Part shown: piece by piece, positions 18,153 to 29,673 of the stretch | Position numbering within the stretch: position 1 is the first letter of the stretch | How the letters are laid out: the number at the start of each line of letters is the position of its first letter | DNA from: Pseudomonas sp. Irchel 3E13 | Lineage (GTDB): Bacteria > Pseudomonadota > Gammaproteobacteria > Pseudomonadales > Pseudomonadaceae | Assembly (NCBI RefSeq): GCF_900187455.1 | Contig: NZ_FYDX01000002.1 | Location: forward strand, 434,001 to 498,000 | DNA length: 64,000 nt | Reading direction: 5' to 3' | Position numbers and translations under genes: made by a program | Notes under the pieces: generated by a model | Database searches by the model: none | What the model was told of the DNA's origin: nothing | The model's input: the letters and a program-made list of their open reading frames with translations, nothing else

Positions 18153-18508
18153 GCGGCGGGCGGCTTGCCGAACAGATGGGGGCCATGGCGCTCGTCGATG
18201 ACTTGCGCCACCGCCGCATGGAAATCGAGGAGCACCTCGACCTGGCCAAGCGCGAGGCGGAAGTCGCGGAGCGGATTCGGACGTATTACAAGAGCCAAGG
18301 CGTCGAATGCAATGACGAGTTGATCGAACAGGGCGTGTCGGAATACTTCAAGCAACGACTGACCTTCGAGTCGCCAACGCTGACTGCGCCCGCGAAGAAA
18401 CTGGCCTTCATGATCACCAGCTCAACCTTGCACAGATGCCTGGACTGGCTAGCCCTGCTCTTTTTCATAATGTGGATGTACCACTCGCTCAAGAGCTTTT
18501 TCCGCTAA
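18149..18508 (+). CDS. module protein C', second copy, small membrane protein
   Basis: This 119-residue paralogue of the C protein at 16166 has an almost identical N-terminal half (RLAEQMGAMALVDDLRHRRM and the LAKREAEVAERIRTYYKSQG block). The C-terminal half is unrelated in detail but again carries one membrane helix at about residues 97-113 (WLALLFFIMWM). Its start overlaps the stop of the B' remnant. C' stays intact while B' is deleted, which suggests C' keeps a role with A' or with the full-length B upstream. Confidence 0.75.
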   Translation: MSGGRLAEQMGAMALVDDLRHRRMEIEEHLDLAKREAEVAERIRTYYKSQGVECNDELIEQGVSEYFKQRLTFESPTLTAPAKKLAFMITSSTLHRCLDWLALLFFIMWMYHSLKSFFR

Positions 18509-18532
18509 GGCGATTGCTGTGCTCCAGCCCCA

Positions 18533-18562
18533 TAAAAAAAAGGGGCGCCGACCAAGCGCCCC
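18533..18562 (-). terminator. intrinsic terminator of the zwf-pgl-eda operon
   Basis: Read on the minus strand, GGGGCGC and GCGCCCC pair around a 7-base loop and are followed by a long U-tract. It lies 30 bases beyond the eda stop. Confidence 0.88.
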
Positions 18563-18591
18563 AAAAAGCCGTAAAACACACAACGTAATGG

Positions 18592-19269
18592 TTATTCGTT
18601 CAGCAGCGCCATCGCCTCGGCGCTGCACTTCTCCACTGCGGCCCAGTCGCCGTTCTTGATCCAACCGCTGTCGAGCATCCAGGTCCCGCCCACGCACATC
18701 ACGTTGGACAGGCTCATGTAGCTTTTCAGGTTGTCCGGCTTGACCCCGCCCGTCGGGCAGAAGCGCACGTCGGCGAAGGGGCCGGCATAAGCCTTGATCG
18801 CCGCAATGCCGCCGCTGATTTCCGCCGGGAACAGCTTGAAGCGGCGGTAGCCGAGGGCGTAGCCCATCATGATCTCCGAAGGCGTGCTGATGCCCGGCAG
18901 CAGCGGGATATCGCTGTCGACGCCGGCCTGGAGAATCTCCGGGGTGATGCCGGGAGTGACCACGAATTGCGCACCCGCCTCTTCGACTGCGGCGAACAGA
19001 TTGCGGTCCAGCACCGTACCCGCGCCGATGCACAGTTCCGGGCGCTGCTCGCGCAGCAGCTTGATGGCCTTGAGGCCATGCTCGGAGCGCAAGGTCACTT
19101 CAAGGGTGCGGATACCACCGGCGGCCAAGGCGTCGGCCAGCGGCAGGATGTCTGCCTCGCGGGCGATGGTGATCACCGGCAGGATGCGCGCCTGGCCGCA
19201 GATCGCGTCGATCCGGGCGATTTTCTCGGCCATCGTGAGCAATGGCGTATGGCGTTCGAGCGTGGTCAT
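18592..19269 (-). CDS. eda: 2-keto-3-deoxy-6-phosphogluconate aldolase
   Basis: This 225-residue class I aldolase splits KDPG to pyruvate and glyceraldehyde 3-phosphate, the last Entner-Doudoroff step. The Schiff-base lysine is in RRFKLFPAE. GAGTV and PTGGV segments, and the LEVTLRS strand with its catalytic glutamate, are present. The start at 19269 has an AAGGA site. It is the third gene of zwf-pgl-eda, 16 bases after pgl, and is expected to be de-repressed when KDPG releases HexR. Confidence 0.96.
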   Translation of the reverse strand: MTTLERHTPLLTMAEKIARIDAICGQARILPVITIAREADILPLADALAAGGIRTLEVTLRSEHGLKAIKLLREQRPELCIGAGTVLDRNLFAAVEEAGAQFVVTPGITPEILQAGVDSDIPLLPGISTPSEIMMGYALGYRRFKLFPAEISGGIAAIKAYAGPFADVRFCPTGGVKPDNLKSYMSLSNVMCVGGTWMLDSGWIKNGDWAAVEKCSAEAMALLNE

Positions 19270-19285
19270 GACAGGGATCCTTGGC

Positions 19286-19999
19286 TCATGGGCACCAGTA
19301 GATGTCCAGGGGGTCGTGAAGAAAGGCGCGAATCGGCATCTGCACCAGGTCGTCGTCAGCCAGCGCGGCGCGCAGCGTAGCGAGTTTGCCCTCGCCTTGC
19401 ACGGACAAGGCGGTGAAACCGGCTGTGGCCAATAGTCGCCGGGTCAGGCTCAGGCGCTGGTGCGGCACACTCGGCGCGAGCATCGGCAGGACCCGGCGCT
19501 CGCCGTCAACACGCAACCCCTCGGCCAGGTTCGGGCTGTCGGGGAACAGCGACGCGGTGTGGCCGTCATCGCCCATACCGAGCACCAGCACGTCGATCGG
19601 CGGCAGCTCGGCCAGGGCCTGGTCGGCTTCCAGCGCGGCGGCGTCGAGGTTGGCGGCGGCGCGGTAGAGCCCAAGGAAACGCGCCTTGGCTACCTCACCC
19701 TGAAGCAGATGACGGCGCAGCAGGCCAGCGTTGCTGTCGGCATGTTCCACCGGCACCCAGCGTTCATCGGCGAGGCTGATCAGCACGTTCGACCAGTCCA
19801 GCTTCTCGTGCCTCAGCGCTTCGAAGAACGCCACCGGGCTGCGCCCACCGGACACCACCAGGGTCGCCCTGCCCTGCCCGGCGATGGCTGCGCGCAAGCG
19901 CTCGGCGACATCCGCCGCCAGCCGTTGCGCAAGCTGCGCCGGACTCTTGAATTCACGGGCGGTGACCGACGCCGGCCACTGCAATTCAGATATCGCCAT
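19286..19999 (-). CDS. pgl: 6-phosphogluconolactonase
   Basis: This 237-residue enzyme hydrolyses 6-phosphogluconolactone. Family motifs are [27 protein letters not shown] and [13 protein letters not shown]. The start at 19999 (MAISELQ) is chosen because a GGGAGG site lies just upstream; the longer frame from 20017 would place that site inside the coding region. The gene overlaps the end of zwf by 14 bases. Confidence 0.94.
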   Translation of the reverse strand: MAISELQWPASVTAREFKSPAQLAQRLAADVAERLRAAIAGQGRATLVVSGGRSPVAFFEALRHEKLDWSNVLISLADERWVPVEHADSNAGLLRRHLLQGEVAKARFLGLYRAAANLDAAALEADQALAELPPIDVLVLGMGDDGHTASLFPDSPNLAEGLRVDGERRVLPMLAPSVPHQRLSLTRRLLATAGFTALSVQGEGKLATLRAALADDDLVQMPIRAFLHDPLDIYWCP

Positions 20000-21455
20000 A
20001 CCACGACCTCCCATCACGGGTAATCAGCGCGACCGCCGCCATCGGCCCCCAGGTGCCCGCCGCATAAGGCTTGGGCGCATCGCCGGACTGTTTCCAGCCA
20101 GCGATCAACTGGTCGCACCATTTCCACGCATATTCGATTTCATCCTTGCGAACAAACAGGTTCTGATTGCCGCGCATCACCTCCAGCAACAGGCGCTCGT
20201 AGGCATCGGGGATGCGTGCCGTGCGCCAGGTGTCGGAGAAATTCAGTTGCAGCGGGCCGCTGCGTAATTGCATGCCCTTGTCCAGGCCCTGCTCCTTGGT
20301 CATCACCCGCAGCGAGATACCCTCGTCCGGCTGCAGGCGGATGATCAGCTTGTTGCCGATCTGCAAACGCTGTTCCGCGGCGAAGATGTAGTGCTGCGGT
20401 TCCTTGAAATGGATGACGATCTGCGACAGCTTCTGCGGCATGCGCTTGCCAGTGCGCAGGTAGAAGGGCACCCCGGCCCAACGCCAGTTGCGGATATCGG
20501 CGCGCAGGGCGACGAAGGTCTCGGTGTCGCTGTGGGTGTTGGCGTTGTCTTCTTCCAGATAGCCGGGCACCGCTTTGTCGCCGCTGTGGCCGGCGATGTA
20601 CTGGCCGCGCACCACGCAGGTGCCGAGGCCCTGGCCGCCGATCGGCGCCAGTGCCTTGAGCACCTTGACCTTCTCGTCGCGGATGCTATCGGCCGACAGG
20701 TCGCTGGGCGGGTCCATGGCGATCAGGCAGAGCAGTTGCAGCAAGTGGTTCTGGATCATGTCGCGCAACTGGCCGGCCTTGTCGAAGTAGCCCCAGCGGC
20801 CTTCGATGCCGACCTTCTCGGCGACGGTGATCTCCACATGGGAGATGGAATTCTGGTTCCACTGGGTTTCGAACAGGCTGTTGGCAAAGCGCAGGGCGAT
20901 CAGGTTCTGCACCGTTTCCTTGCCCAGGTAGTGGTCGATCCGGTAGACGCGGTTTTCCGGGAAGAACTGCGCCACGGCATCGTTGACCCGCCGCGACGAC
21001 TCCAGGTCGTGGCCGATGGGTTTTTCCAGCACCACCCGGGTGCGCTCGCTGAGACCGGCCTTGGCGAGGTTCTCGCAAATACCGCCGTAGACCGCCGCAG
21101 GCGTGGCGAAGTAGGCGATCAGCGGCGCGGCGGGATCGACCTGCTCGACCAGCGCCGGGTAGTCCTGGGCCTGCAGAAAGTCCATGTGCAGGTAGCGCAG
21201 CCGCCCCAGAAAACGCTGCAGGGCGGCGCTGTCGAGGTCGGCAGGCGCGAGGAATTCATGCAGGTGCGCTTCGATGGCCGCCAGGTGCTGCTGCGCAGTG
21301 CCGGCTTCGCGGGCCAGGGCGAGCACGCGAGTCTGGGGATGCAGCAGCTCGGCCCGGTCCAGTTGATAGAGCGCCGGGAACAGCTTGCGCAACGCCAGGT
21401 CGCCAAGGGCGCCGAACAGGGCAAAGGTGCAGGGCTCAACGCTGATCGAAGACAT
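19986..21455 (-). CDS. zwf: glucose-6-phosphate 1-dehydrogenase
   Basis: This 489-residue protein has the N-terminal nucleotide-binding fold ([19 protein letters not shown]) and the active-site signature RIDHYLGKE with the catalytic histidine and lysine. It oxidises glucose 6-phosphate at the head of the Entner-Doudoroff pathway. It is the first gene of zwf-pgl-eda, divergent from hexR, and a candidate HexR operator lies in the intergenic region just upstream. Confidence 0.96.
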   Translation of the reverse strand: MSSISVEPCTFALFGALGDLALRKLFPALYQLDRAELLHPQTRVLALAREAGTAQQHLAAIEAHLHEFLAPADLDSAALQRFLGRLRYLHMDFLQAQDYPALVEQVDPAAPLIAYFATPAAVYGGICENLAKAGLSERTRVVLEKPIGHDLESSRRVNDAVAQFFPENRVYRIDHYLGKETVQNLIALRFANSLFETQWNQNSISHVEITVAEKVGIEGRWGYFDKAGQLRDMIQNHLLQLLCLIAMDPPSDLSADSIRDEKVKVLKALAPIGGQGLGTCVVRGQYIAGHSGDKAVPGYLEEDNANTHSDTETFVALRADIRNWRWAGVPFYLRTGKRMPQKLSQIVIHFKEPQHYIFAAEQRLQIGNKLIIRLQPDEGISLRVMTKEQGLDKGMQLRSGPLQLNFSDTWRTARIPDAYERLLLEVMRGNQNLFVRKDEIEYAWKWCDQLIAGWKQSGDAPKPYAAGTWGPMAAVALITRDGRSWYGDI

Positions 21456-21520
21456 AATGTCGGTTCTTTTACCAAGTGGACGTAGAAATACCGTTTTCAG
21501 ACGTAGGAATCAACAATCAA

Positions 21521-21539
21521 TGTAGTAAAAACAACAACA
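21521..21539. promoter_or_regulatory. candidate HexR operator upstream of zwf
   Basis: TGTAGT, seven bases, ACAACA fits the TGTAGT/ACTACA-type HexR palindrome known from pseudomonads. It lies 66 bases upstream of the zwf start in the hexR-zwf intergenic region. Confidence 0.68.
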
Positions 21540-21655
21540 TTTGACCTGTAGGACAGATTGAAGTGGTGCAGTAACGGTGCCATCAGTACGATAAGCCATC
21601 GTTACAACAGCCTGGCTCCGACCAATGGCTGTCTCCCTGACCCAAGGAAACCCTC

Positions 21656-22525
21656 ATGGACCGCGTGCGAAACCTGCTGGAGCAGATCCAGGGCCGTCTC
21701 GACGATTTGAACAAGGCCGAGCGTAAAGTCGCCGAAGTCATCCTGCAAAGCCCTCAGCAAGCCACCCGTTTCAGCATCGCGGCGCTGGCCCAGGCGTCCA
21801 AGGTCAGCGAGCCGACGGTCAACCGTTTCTGCCGCTCGTTCGGTGTCAGTGGCTACCCGGAACTCAAGCTGCAACTGGCGCAGAGCCTGGCCAGCGGCGC
21901 CGCCTACGTCAGCCGCGCGGTGGAGCCGAACGACGATCCGGCGTCCTACACCCAGAAGATCTTCGGCAGCGCCATCGCCTCGTTGGACACGGCCTGCCAG
22001 CAACTTGATCCAAACATCATCAGCCGCGCCGTCGACATGCTGATCCAGGCCCGCCAGATTCACTTCTTCGGCCTTGGCGCCTCGGCGCCGGTGGCGCTGG
22101 ATGCGCAGCACAAATTCTTCCGTTTCAACCTCGCCGTCTCGGCCCACGCCGACGTGCTGATGCAGCGCATGCTGGCGTCGGTGGCGCACACCGGCGACGT
22201 ATTCGTGATCATTTCCTACACCGGACGCACCCGCGAGCTGGTGGAAGTCGCCCGCCTGGCACGCGACAACGGCGCCTCGGTACTGGCCCTGACCGCCGCC
22301 AACTCGCCGCTGGCCGCGGCCAGCAGCCTGAGCCTGAACATCCCGCTGCCGGAAGACACCGACATCTATATGCCGATGACCTCACGGATCATTCAGCTCA
22401 CGGTGCTGGATGTGCTGGCGACCGGCATGACCTTGCGCCGCGGTGTGGATTTCCAGCCGCACCTGCGCAAGATCAAGGAAAGCCTGAATGCGAGCCGGTA
22501 TCCGCTGGATGATGAGCTGGGTTGA
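21656..22525 (+). CDS. hexR: HexR, RpiR-family repressor of glucose catabolism
   Basis: This 289-residue regulator has an N-terminal RpiR-type helix-turn-helix (residues about 1-77; [21 protein letters not shown]) and a C-terminal SIS sugar-phosphate binding domain ([18 protein letters not shown] and [17 protein letters not shown]). In Pseudomonas HexR represses zwf-pgl-eda, edd-glk and gap-1, and is released by KDPG. The start has a good AAGGA site. It is divergent from zwf. Confidence 0.94.
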   Translation: MDRVRNLLEQIQGRLDDLNKAERKVAEVILQSPQQATRFSIAALAQASKVSEPTVNRFCRSFGVSGYPELKLQLAQSLASGAAYVSRAVEPNDDPASYTQKIFGSAIASLDTACQQLDPNIISRAVDMLIQARQIHFFGLGASAPVALDAQHKFFRFNLAVSAHADVLMQRMLASVAHTGDVFVIISYTGRTRELVEVARLARDNGASVLALTAANSPLAAASSLSLNIPLPEDTDIYMPMTSRIIQLTVLDVLATGMTLRRGVDFQPHLRKIKESLNASRYPLDDELG

Positions 22526-22565
22526 TCCTCAAGGGCCTCATTGCCGGCGATGAGGCCCCCAAGGT

Positions 22566-22582
22566 TTGTAGAATTACTACAA
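22566..22582. promoter_or_regulatory. perfect HexR-type palindrome downstream of hexR
   Basis: TTGTAG-AATTA-CTACAA is a perfect palindrome matching the HexR half-site. It lies between the convergent 3' ends of hexR and oprB, not in front of a gene. It has no GC stem or T-run and is not a terminator. Confidence 0.55.
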
Positions 22583-22589
22583 CCCGACA

Positions 22590-23933
22590 TCAGAACGACG
22601 ACTGCACCTTCACCCCCGCCACCAGCGCATTGTCCACTTCGTCCACCGCCCCCGGGCTCTTGATGTACTGCAGGTTAGGCCGCACGGTCAGCCAGTTGGT
22701 GACGTGGAAGCCGTAATACAGCTCGGCGTTGTACTCGGTGCGTTGCAGCGGCACGAACCCCGCGTTGTCGTAGTCTTGAATACCGCTCGCCGCATTCAGC
22801 AACTCCGCCCTCTTCTTCACGTCGTCATTGACGTGGATCCGCGCCACGCCAAAGCCGATATCGTCCTTGGGCCGCGCATCGAAAGCACCTTTGTAGACAA
22901 GGCCCACCTGCTGGTAGTTGTCCACCACGTTGGTGGCCTTGTCGTGCACGGTGAGGTTGGCGAACAGGCTCAGGCCACGATCGGCGTCGCCGTTGTGGGT
23001 GGTGACCTGCTGCTGCGCCACGACCCACGCGCCATGCTTGCTGGAGTGTTGTCGGCTGGCGGCGCGGGTCAGCACTTGGGGCTGGCCGTTGATGTCTTCG
23101 AAGATGTCATCGGCCTTGGCGGTGCTGTAGTAGTAGCCCAGCCGGTATTCCCCCGGCAGGCCGTTGACCCGCGGCGACCAGACCAGCTCAACCGGCAGGA
23201 TCATACCCTTGGTGCCGCTGCCGCTGAGCTTGAAACCGTTGCCGGTATCGAGGTTGGAGGGGTTCTGTTCGAACACGCCGACCTGGGCGAAGAATTCCTC
23301 GGTGATGTTGTATTTGACCCGCAGCGCCCACTGGCTGACAGGCCAGTTGTACCAGATGCCGCCGACCCAGTTGCCCACCTGCGAGCCGCAGAACGCCAGG
23401 TTCTGGAAGTCGCAGGGGAAGCTGTTGAAATCCTCGCCTTCGCCAAAGCGGCCGACTTTCACATCCAGCGCGCCGTCGAAGTACTTCTGCTTGACCCACA
23501 TCTGCGTCAGCCGCCAGGTCTGGCCGCGGCCCCAGACTTCCTGCACCGAGCTGTACTGCCCGGCACGCGGGTCGCTGATGCGGTCGTTGGACAGGTTGCG
23601 CCCACTGCGCTCGGTGATCGCCAGCTTGAACTCGGCGTCGTGCCAACCAAGGATCTTCTGCAAATCCAGTTTCACCCCGAGGGCGAACTGGTCGCTGTAG
23701 CGGGCGGTGCGGTCGTGGTTGTAGCCGCCGTGCAGATTGCCGGCGACCTCGCCGACGTAGTCGAGGCTGAAGTCGTAACCCTGCTCCAGCAACGCGGTGC
23801 GGCTGCCGTCCCAGTCGCCGCTCATCCATTTCGATGACGGGTCGAAGGCCGCGGCGGCCTGCGCCCCGCTACTGGCGAGGGCCACCAGTAACGCCAGCGG
23901 ACTCAAAGACAGACTGCGCTTGAAGTACTCCAT
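22590..23933 (-). CDS. oprB: carbohydrate-selective porin OprB
   Basis: This 447-residue outer-membrane protein has a signal peptide (cleavage after SSGAQA) and the OprB family pattern: an N-terminal WMSGDWDGSRT segment, DFQNLAFCGSQVGNWVGG, and a C-terminal phenylalanine (VQSSF) expected of an outer-membrane barrel. It admits glucose for the periplasmic binding protein encoded upstream. It has a GAGGAA site and follows gtsD by 54 bases, so it is probably part of the gts transcript. Confidence 0.93.
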   Translation of the reverse strand: MEYFKRSLSLSPLALLVALASSGAQAAAAFDPSSKWMSGDWDGSRTALLEQGYDFSLDYVGEVAGNLHGGYNHDRTARYSDQFALGVKLDLQKILGWHDAEFKLAITERSGRNLSNDRISDPRAGQYSSVQEVWGRGQTWRLTQMWVKQKYFDGALDVKVGRFGEGEDFNSFPCDFQNLAFCGSQVGNWVGGIWYNWPVSQWALRVKYNITEEFFAQVGVFEQNPSNLDTGNGFKLSGSGTKGMILPVELVWSPRVNGLPGEYRLGYYYSTAKADDIFEDINGQPQVLTRAASRQHSSKHGAWVVAQQQVTTHNGDADRGLSLFANLTVHDKATNVVDNYQQVGLVYKGAFDARPKDDIGFGVARIHVNDDVKKRAELLNAASGIQDYDNAGFVPLQRTEYNAELYYGFHVTNWLTVRPNLQYIKSPGAVDEVDNALVAGVKVQSSF

Positions 23934-23987
23934 CCGTTATTTCCTCGTTTCTTGTTATCGATGGTGATCACGCGTTGTTGCCAACGT

Positions 23988-25139
23988 TCAACGGCCCTTG
24001 AACTGCGCCACGTTGCCAGTGGCATTGCGCGAGCTGCCGACCGTCCCGAGGCGTTCGCCGCTGACTGCGTCGAACAGCAGCACCCGGGCCGGATCGAATT
24101 GCAGGTTCAGGCTGTCGCCCACCTGCGCCGGCATGTCCGGTGACAGTCGGCAGCAGACCTTGGTCTGGTTGAGGGTGACGAACACCAGCAGGTCCGGCCC
24201 GGTGGGCTCGGTGATCCGCACCTCGGCGCGAATGGTCGGCAGGCCGTTGGCTGTGGTGGGCGCGAGACTGATCTGTTCCGGGCGGATACCGAGGATCACA
24301 TCGCGCTCTTCCAGCCCCGCCTCGCTGATACCCAATGGCAGCTCGCAGCGGGCCTGGCCGCTGTCGAGCAGCGCCAGCAGGCGACCTTCCCGACGTTGCA
24401 GGCGCAACGGAATGAAGTTCATCGGCGGCGAGCCGATGAAGCTGGCGACGAACAGGTTGGCCGGATCGTTGTAGATCTGCTGCGGCGTGCCGAACTGCTG
24501 GATCACCCCGTCCTTCATCACCGCCACTTTATCGCCCAGGGTCATGGCCTCGATCTGGTCGTGGGTGACGTAGACCGTTGTGGTTTTCAGGCGTTGGTGC
24601 ATCAGCTTGATTTCGGTGCGCATCTCCACCCGCAGTTTGGCGTCGAGGTTGGACAGCGGCTCATCGAACAGGTAGATCCGCGGCCGCCGCGCCAGCGCCC
24701 GGCCCATCGCCACGCGCTGCTGGCCGCCGGACAACTGGCCCGGCTTGCGCGCCAGCAGGTGCTCGATCTGCAACAGCCGCGACACCCGCGCCACCTCTTC
24801 GTCGATGGCCGCCGCCGGCAGTTTGCGGATCTTCAAACCGAAGGCGATGTTGTCGCGCACGCTCATGGTCGGGTACAGCGCGTAGGACTGAAACACCATG
24901 GCGATATCGCGGTCCTTGGGGCTCATGCCGCTGATGTCGGCGTCGTCCACCAGGATCGCCCCGCCGCTGATCTGTTCCAGCCCGGCGATGCAGTTCATCA
25001 GGGTCGATTTGCCGCAGCCGGACGGGCCGACGAGGATCAGGAACTCACCGGAGTCGATCTTCAGTTCGATGTCTTTCAAGGTATCCGGCAGACCGCTGCC
25101 GTAGGTCTTGTTGACGTTGCGCAGTTCAAGCGTTGCCAT
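23988..25139 (-). CDS. gtsD: glucose ABC transporter ATP-binding protein
   Basis: This 383-residue ATPase is of the MsmX/UgpC type. It has Walker A (GPSGCGKST), the Q-loop (VFQSYALYPTMSV), the signature LSGGQQRVAMGRAL, Walker B (IYLFDEPLSNLD) and the switch histidine (VTHDQIEAM). A C-terminal TOBE-like regulatory domain runs from about residue 240. It powers the GtsBC channel for glucose import. Confidence 0.93.
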   Translation of the reverse strand: MATLELRNVNKTYGSGLPDTLKDIELKIDSGEFLILVGPSGCGKSTLMNCIAGLEQISGGAILVDDADISGMSPKDRDIAMVFQSYALYPTMSVRDNIAFGLKIRKLPAAAIDEEVARVSRLLQIEHLLARKPGQLSGGQQRVAMGRALARRPRIYLFDEPLSNLDAKLRVEMRTEIKLMHQRLKTTTVYVTHDQIEAMTLGDKVAVMKDGVIQQFGTPQQIYNDPANLFVASFIGSPPMNFIPLRLQRREGRLLALLDSGQARCELPLGISEAGLEERDVILGIRPEQISLAPTTANGLPTIRAEVRITEPTGPDLLVFVTLNQTKVCCRLSPDMPAQVGDSLNLQFDPARVLLFDAVSGERLGTVGSSRNATGNVAQFKGR

Positions 25140-25142
25140 GTT

Positions 25143-25973
25143 TCACCCCTTGACCGCGCCGGCGGTGAGCCCGCGCAGAAAGTATTTGCCCGCCAGCACA
25201 TAGACCAGCAGGGTCGGTAGTCCGGCGATCATCGCCGCCGCCATGTCGACGTTGTATTCCTTCACCCCGGTGCTGGTGTTCACCAGGTTGTTCAGGGCCA
25301 CGGTGATGGGCTGGGCGTCGCCGCTGGCGAACACCACGCCGAAGAGAAAGTCGTTCCAGATCTGGGTGAACTGCCAGATCAGGCAGACCATGATGATCGG
25401 CACCGACATCGGCAGCAGGATCCTCCCGAAAATCGTGAAGAAGCCCGCGCCATCCAGCCGCGCGGCGCTCACCAGAGCGCTGGGGATGCTGCAGTAGTAA
25501 TTGCGGAAAAACAGCGTGGTGAAGGCCAGGCCGTAGACGATGTGCACCAGCACCAGGCCGGTGGTGGTGCTGGCCAGGCCCAGCTTGCCGAGGGTGAACG
25601 AGGCCGGCAGCAGCACGGTCTGGAATGGCAGGAAGCAGCCAAACAGCAGTAGGCCGAAGAACAGTTGCGAACCACGGAAGCGCCACATCGACAGCACATA
25701 GCCGTTGAGCGCGCCGACCAGGGTCGAGATCAGCACGGCCGGCACGGTGATCTTCACCGAGTTCCAGAAGTAGCCGCCCACCGTGTCCCAGGCCTTGATC
25801 CAGCCGATGCCGGTGATCACTTCGGGCCAACTGAGCAGGTTGCCGGTGCGGATATCATCCGGGGTCTTGAAGCTGGTCAGTAGCATCACCAACAGCGGGA
25901 TCAGGTACACCGCGCAGGCCAGCAACAGGGTGGCGTAGATGGCCAGGCGACTCAGGCGCAACGAGCTAGTCAT
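25143..25973 (-). CDS. gtsC: glucose ABC transporter permease (MalG type)
   Basis: This 276-residue inner-membrane protein has six predicted membrane helices. The EAA-loop region, which contacts the ATPase, is SAARLDGAGFFTIFGRILLPMSVP. Its ATG overlaps the gtsB stop, so the two permeases are translationally coupled. Confidence 0.92.
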   Translation of the reverse strand: MTSSLRLSRLAIYATLLLACAVYLIPLLVMLLTSFKTPDDIRTGNLLSWPEVITGIGWIKAWDTVGGYFWNSVKITVPAVLISTLVGALNGYVLSMWRFRGSQLFFGLLLFGCFLPFQTVLLPASFTLGKLGLASTTTGLVLVHIVYGLAFTTLFFRNYYCSIPSALVSAARLDGAGFFTIFGRILLPMSVPIIMVCLIWQFTQIWNDFLFGVVFASGDAQPITVALNNLVNTSTGVKEYNVDMAAAMIAGLPTLLVYVLAGKYFLRGLTAGAVKG

Positions 25974-26874
25974 GGCGTTTGCCCCGCAGTTCCGAATACA
26001 GGTACGGCACCAGGATCGAGAGGATCGCGCCCAGCATCAGGATCGCGCTGGCCGAGCCCATGCCCATCTGCCCGCGGCTGAAGGTGAAGGCGTACATGAA
26101 CATCGCCGGCAGGTCCGAGGCATAGCCGGGCCCGCCCGCCGTCATCGCCGCGACCAGGTCGAAGCTCTTGATCGCGATGTGGGAGAGGATCATCAGCGCA
26201 CTGAAAAACACCGGGCGCAGGCTCGGCAGGACGATGCGCAGGTAGATGCGCGGCAGGCTCGCGCCGTCGACCTGGGCGGCGCGGATGATCGACGGATCGA
26301 CGCCGCGCAGCCCGGCGAGAAACAGCGCCATGACAAAGCCCGACGCCTGCCAGACGGCCGCGATCACCAGGCAGTAAACGACCCGGTCGGGGTCCACCAG
26401 CCAGTCGAGGCGAAAGCCCTCCCAGCCCCAATCGCGCAGCAGTTTGTCGAGGCCCAGGCCGGGATTGAGCAGCCATTTCCATGCGGTGCCGGTGACAATC
26501 ATCGACAGTGCCATGGGGTACAAATAGACCGTGCGGATAAAGCCTTCGCGGCGGATGCGCTGATCCAGCAGCACCGCCAGCAGCACCCCGACCACCAGGC
26601 TGATGCTGATGAACAGGCCGCCGAACAGCAGCAGGTTCTTGCTCGCCACCCACCAGCGGTCGTTGTCCATCAGCCGCGCGTACTGGGCCAGGCCGACCCA
26701 CTTGTAGCTGGGCATGAAGCTGGAGTTGGTGAAGGACAGGATGAAGGTCCAGAGGATGTAGCCGTAGAAGCCCACTAGGACGATCAGCATGCTGGGAGCC
26801 AGGACCAGTTTCGGCAGCCAGCGCTGGAGGGCGTCCAGCGGGGAGGCTCGCCGCAGGGCGATTGCAGTGTTCAT
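25966..26874 (-). CDS. gtsB: glucose ABC transporter permease (MalF type)
   Basis: This 302-residue inner-membrane protein has about six helices and the EAA-type loop RAAQVDGASLPRIYLRIVLPSLRP that docks on the ATPase. It pairs with GtsC. A REPIN hairpin lies between the upstream binding-protein gene and this one. Confidence 0.92.
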   Translation of the reverse strand: MNTAIALRRASPLDALQRWLPKLVLAPSMLIVLVGFYGYILWTFILSFTNSSFMPSYKWVGLAQYARLMDNDRWWVASKNLLLFGGLFISISLVVGVLLAVLLDQRIRREGFIRTVYLYPMALSMIVTGTAWKWLLNPGLGLDKLLRDWGWEGFRLDWLVDPDRVVYCLVIAAVWQASGFVMALFLAGLRGVDPSIIRAAQVDGASLPRIYLRIVLPSLRPVFFSALMILSHIAIKSFDLVAAMTAGGPGYASDLPAMFMYAFTFSRGQMGMGSASAILMLGAILSILVPYLYSELRGKRHD

Positions 26875-26906
26875 GATTAAGTCCCGATGACGGGGTCGTG
26901 TTACGA

Positions 26907-26965
26907 CCCATCGCGAGCAAGCTCGCTCCTACAGGGTTTGTAGGAGCGAGCTTGCTCGCGATGGG
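26907..26965. repeat. REPIN (two inverted Pseudomonas REP sequences) in the gtsA-gtsB gap
   Basis: CGCGAGCAAGCTCGCTCCTA and its perfect inverted copy TAGGAGCGAGCTTGCTCGCG, each extended by ATGGG/CCCAT-type ends, flank a 5-base loop. Transcribed, it forms a very stable hairpin between the binding-protein gene and the permease genes. This parallels the REP in E. coli malE-malF, which protects the upstream message. Confidence 0.9.
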
Positions 26966-26969
26966 CCAC

Positions 26970-28775
<1,806 letters not shown>

Positions 28776-28776
<1 letters not shown>

Positions 28777-29642
28777 CAGCCGCGCACCTCGAGGCGTTGC
28801 GCCAACCACTGGCTGACCACCGGCCACAGCGTGCTGGCGTGACGGTCGCGGAAAAACCCGAGGTGACCGATGGCCTGGCCGTTGCTGTCCGCCGGACCGT
28901 ACTGGCGGCGCTCGACGGTGCAATCGGTGAGGTGGCTGCTCATCAGGTCGATGGCTTCGGCCGGCGCCCACGGATCGTCCTCGAACCCGATCGACAGCAC
29001 CGGCATCCGAGGCCGGCGGAAACGCGCGACGGCGTTCATCGCCGGGTCATCGAAAAAGTAATTGGGCAGCGAGGTCCAGCGGCTCCACTCCAGCATCACC
29101 TTGGCCGGCAGGTCTTCGCCGATGCCCAGTTTGCGACCCGGCACATAACCGAGGACTCGCGCACAGAACGGACCGATCAGCTTGAGCAAGGCGGTCACCC
29201 GCAGGCGCTCGGCGGTGGGCCGGATGAAGCGCAGGCAACCGGCCTGCGAGGTGATCATCACCGCGCCGCTGAGCAGCCGGCTGCTCTCGCACAAGCCGAA
29301 CGCGTGACCGCCGAAACTGTGCCCGACGGCCAGCAGCGGCAGGTCGGGAAATTCCCGCGCCGCCCAGTGGGTCACGGCCTCGACGTCGAGGTCGGCCCAG
29401 GTGCTGAACCCGGCATCGACCGCCTTGGCCGGCGTGCCGCCTTGCACACCGCGGTAGTTGTAGGTCAGGGCCAGGAAGCCCTGTTCGGCGAGGTAGCTAG
29501 CGAACGCCGCGTACATGCGCTCGGTGACGCCGGTGGCGGGATTGAGCAGCACCAGCGCCTTGGCGGTATTGGGATCGCCGAACAGCGTGGCGCGGAGGAT
29601 AAGGCCGTCGGAACAGGTGATCGCGTGGGAGGTTTTGGTCAT
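28776..29642 (-). CDS. alpha/beta hydrolase
   Basis: The protein has 288 residues. The nucleophile elbow GHSFGG carries the catalytic serine; GFEDDPWAP and GHLGFF supply the likely acid and histidine, so the triad looks complete. The start at 29642 (MTKTSHAIT) is used because no domain sequence lies in the short extension upstream. It forms a two-gene unit with the MarR gene. The substrate cannot be inferred. Confidence 0.82.
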
Positions 29643-29673
29643 GGCGGGGCCTGGAGGGGATGAGTGCAAAGCT

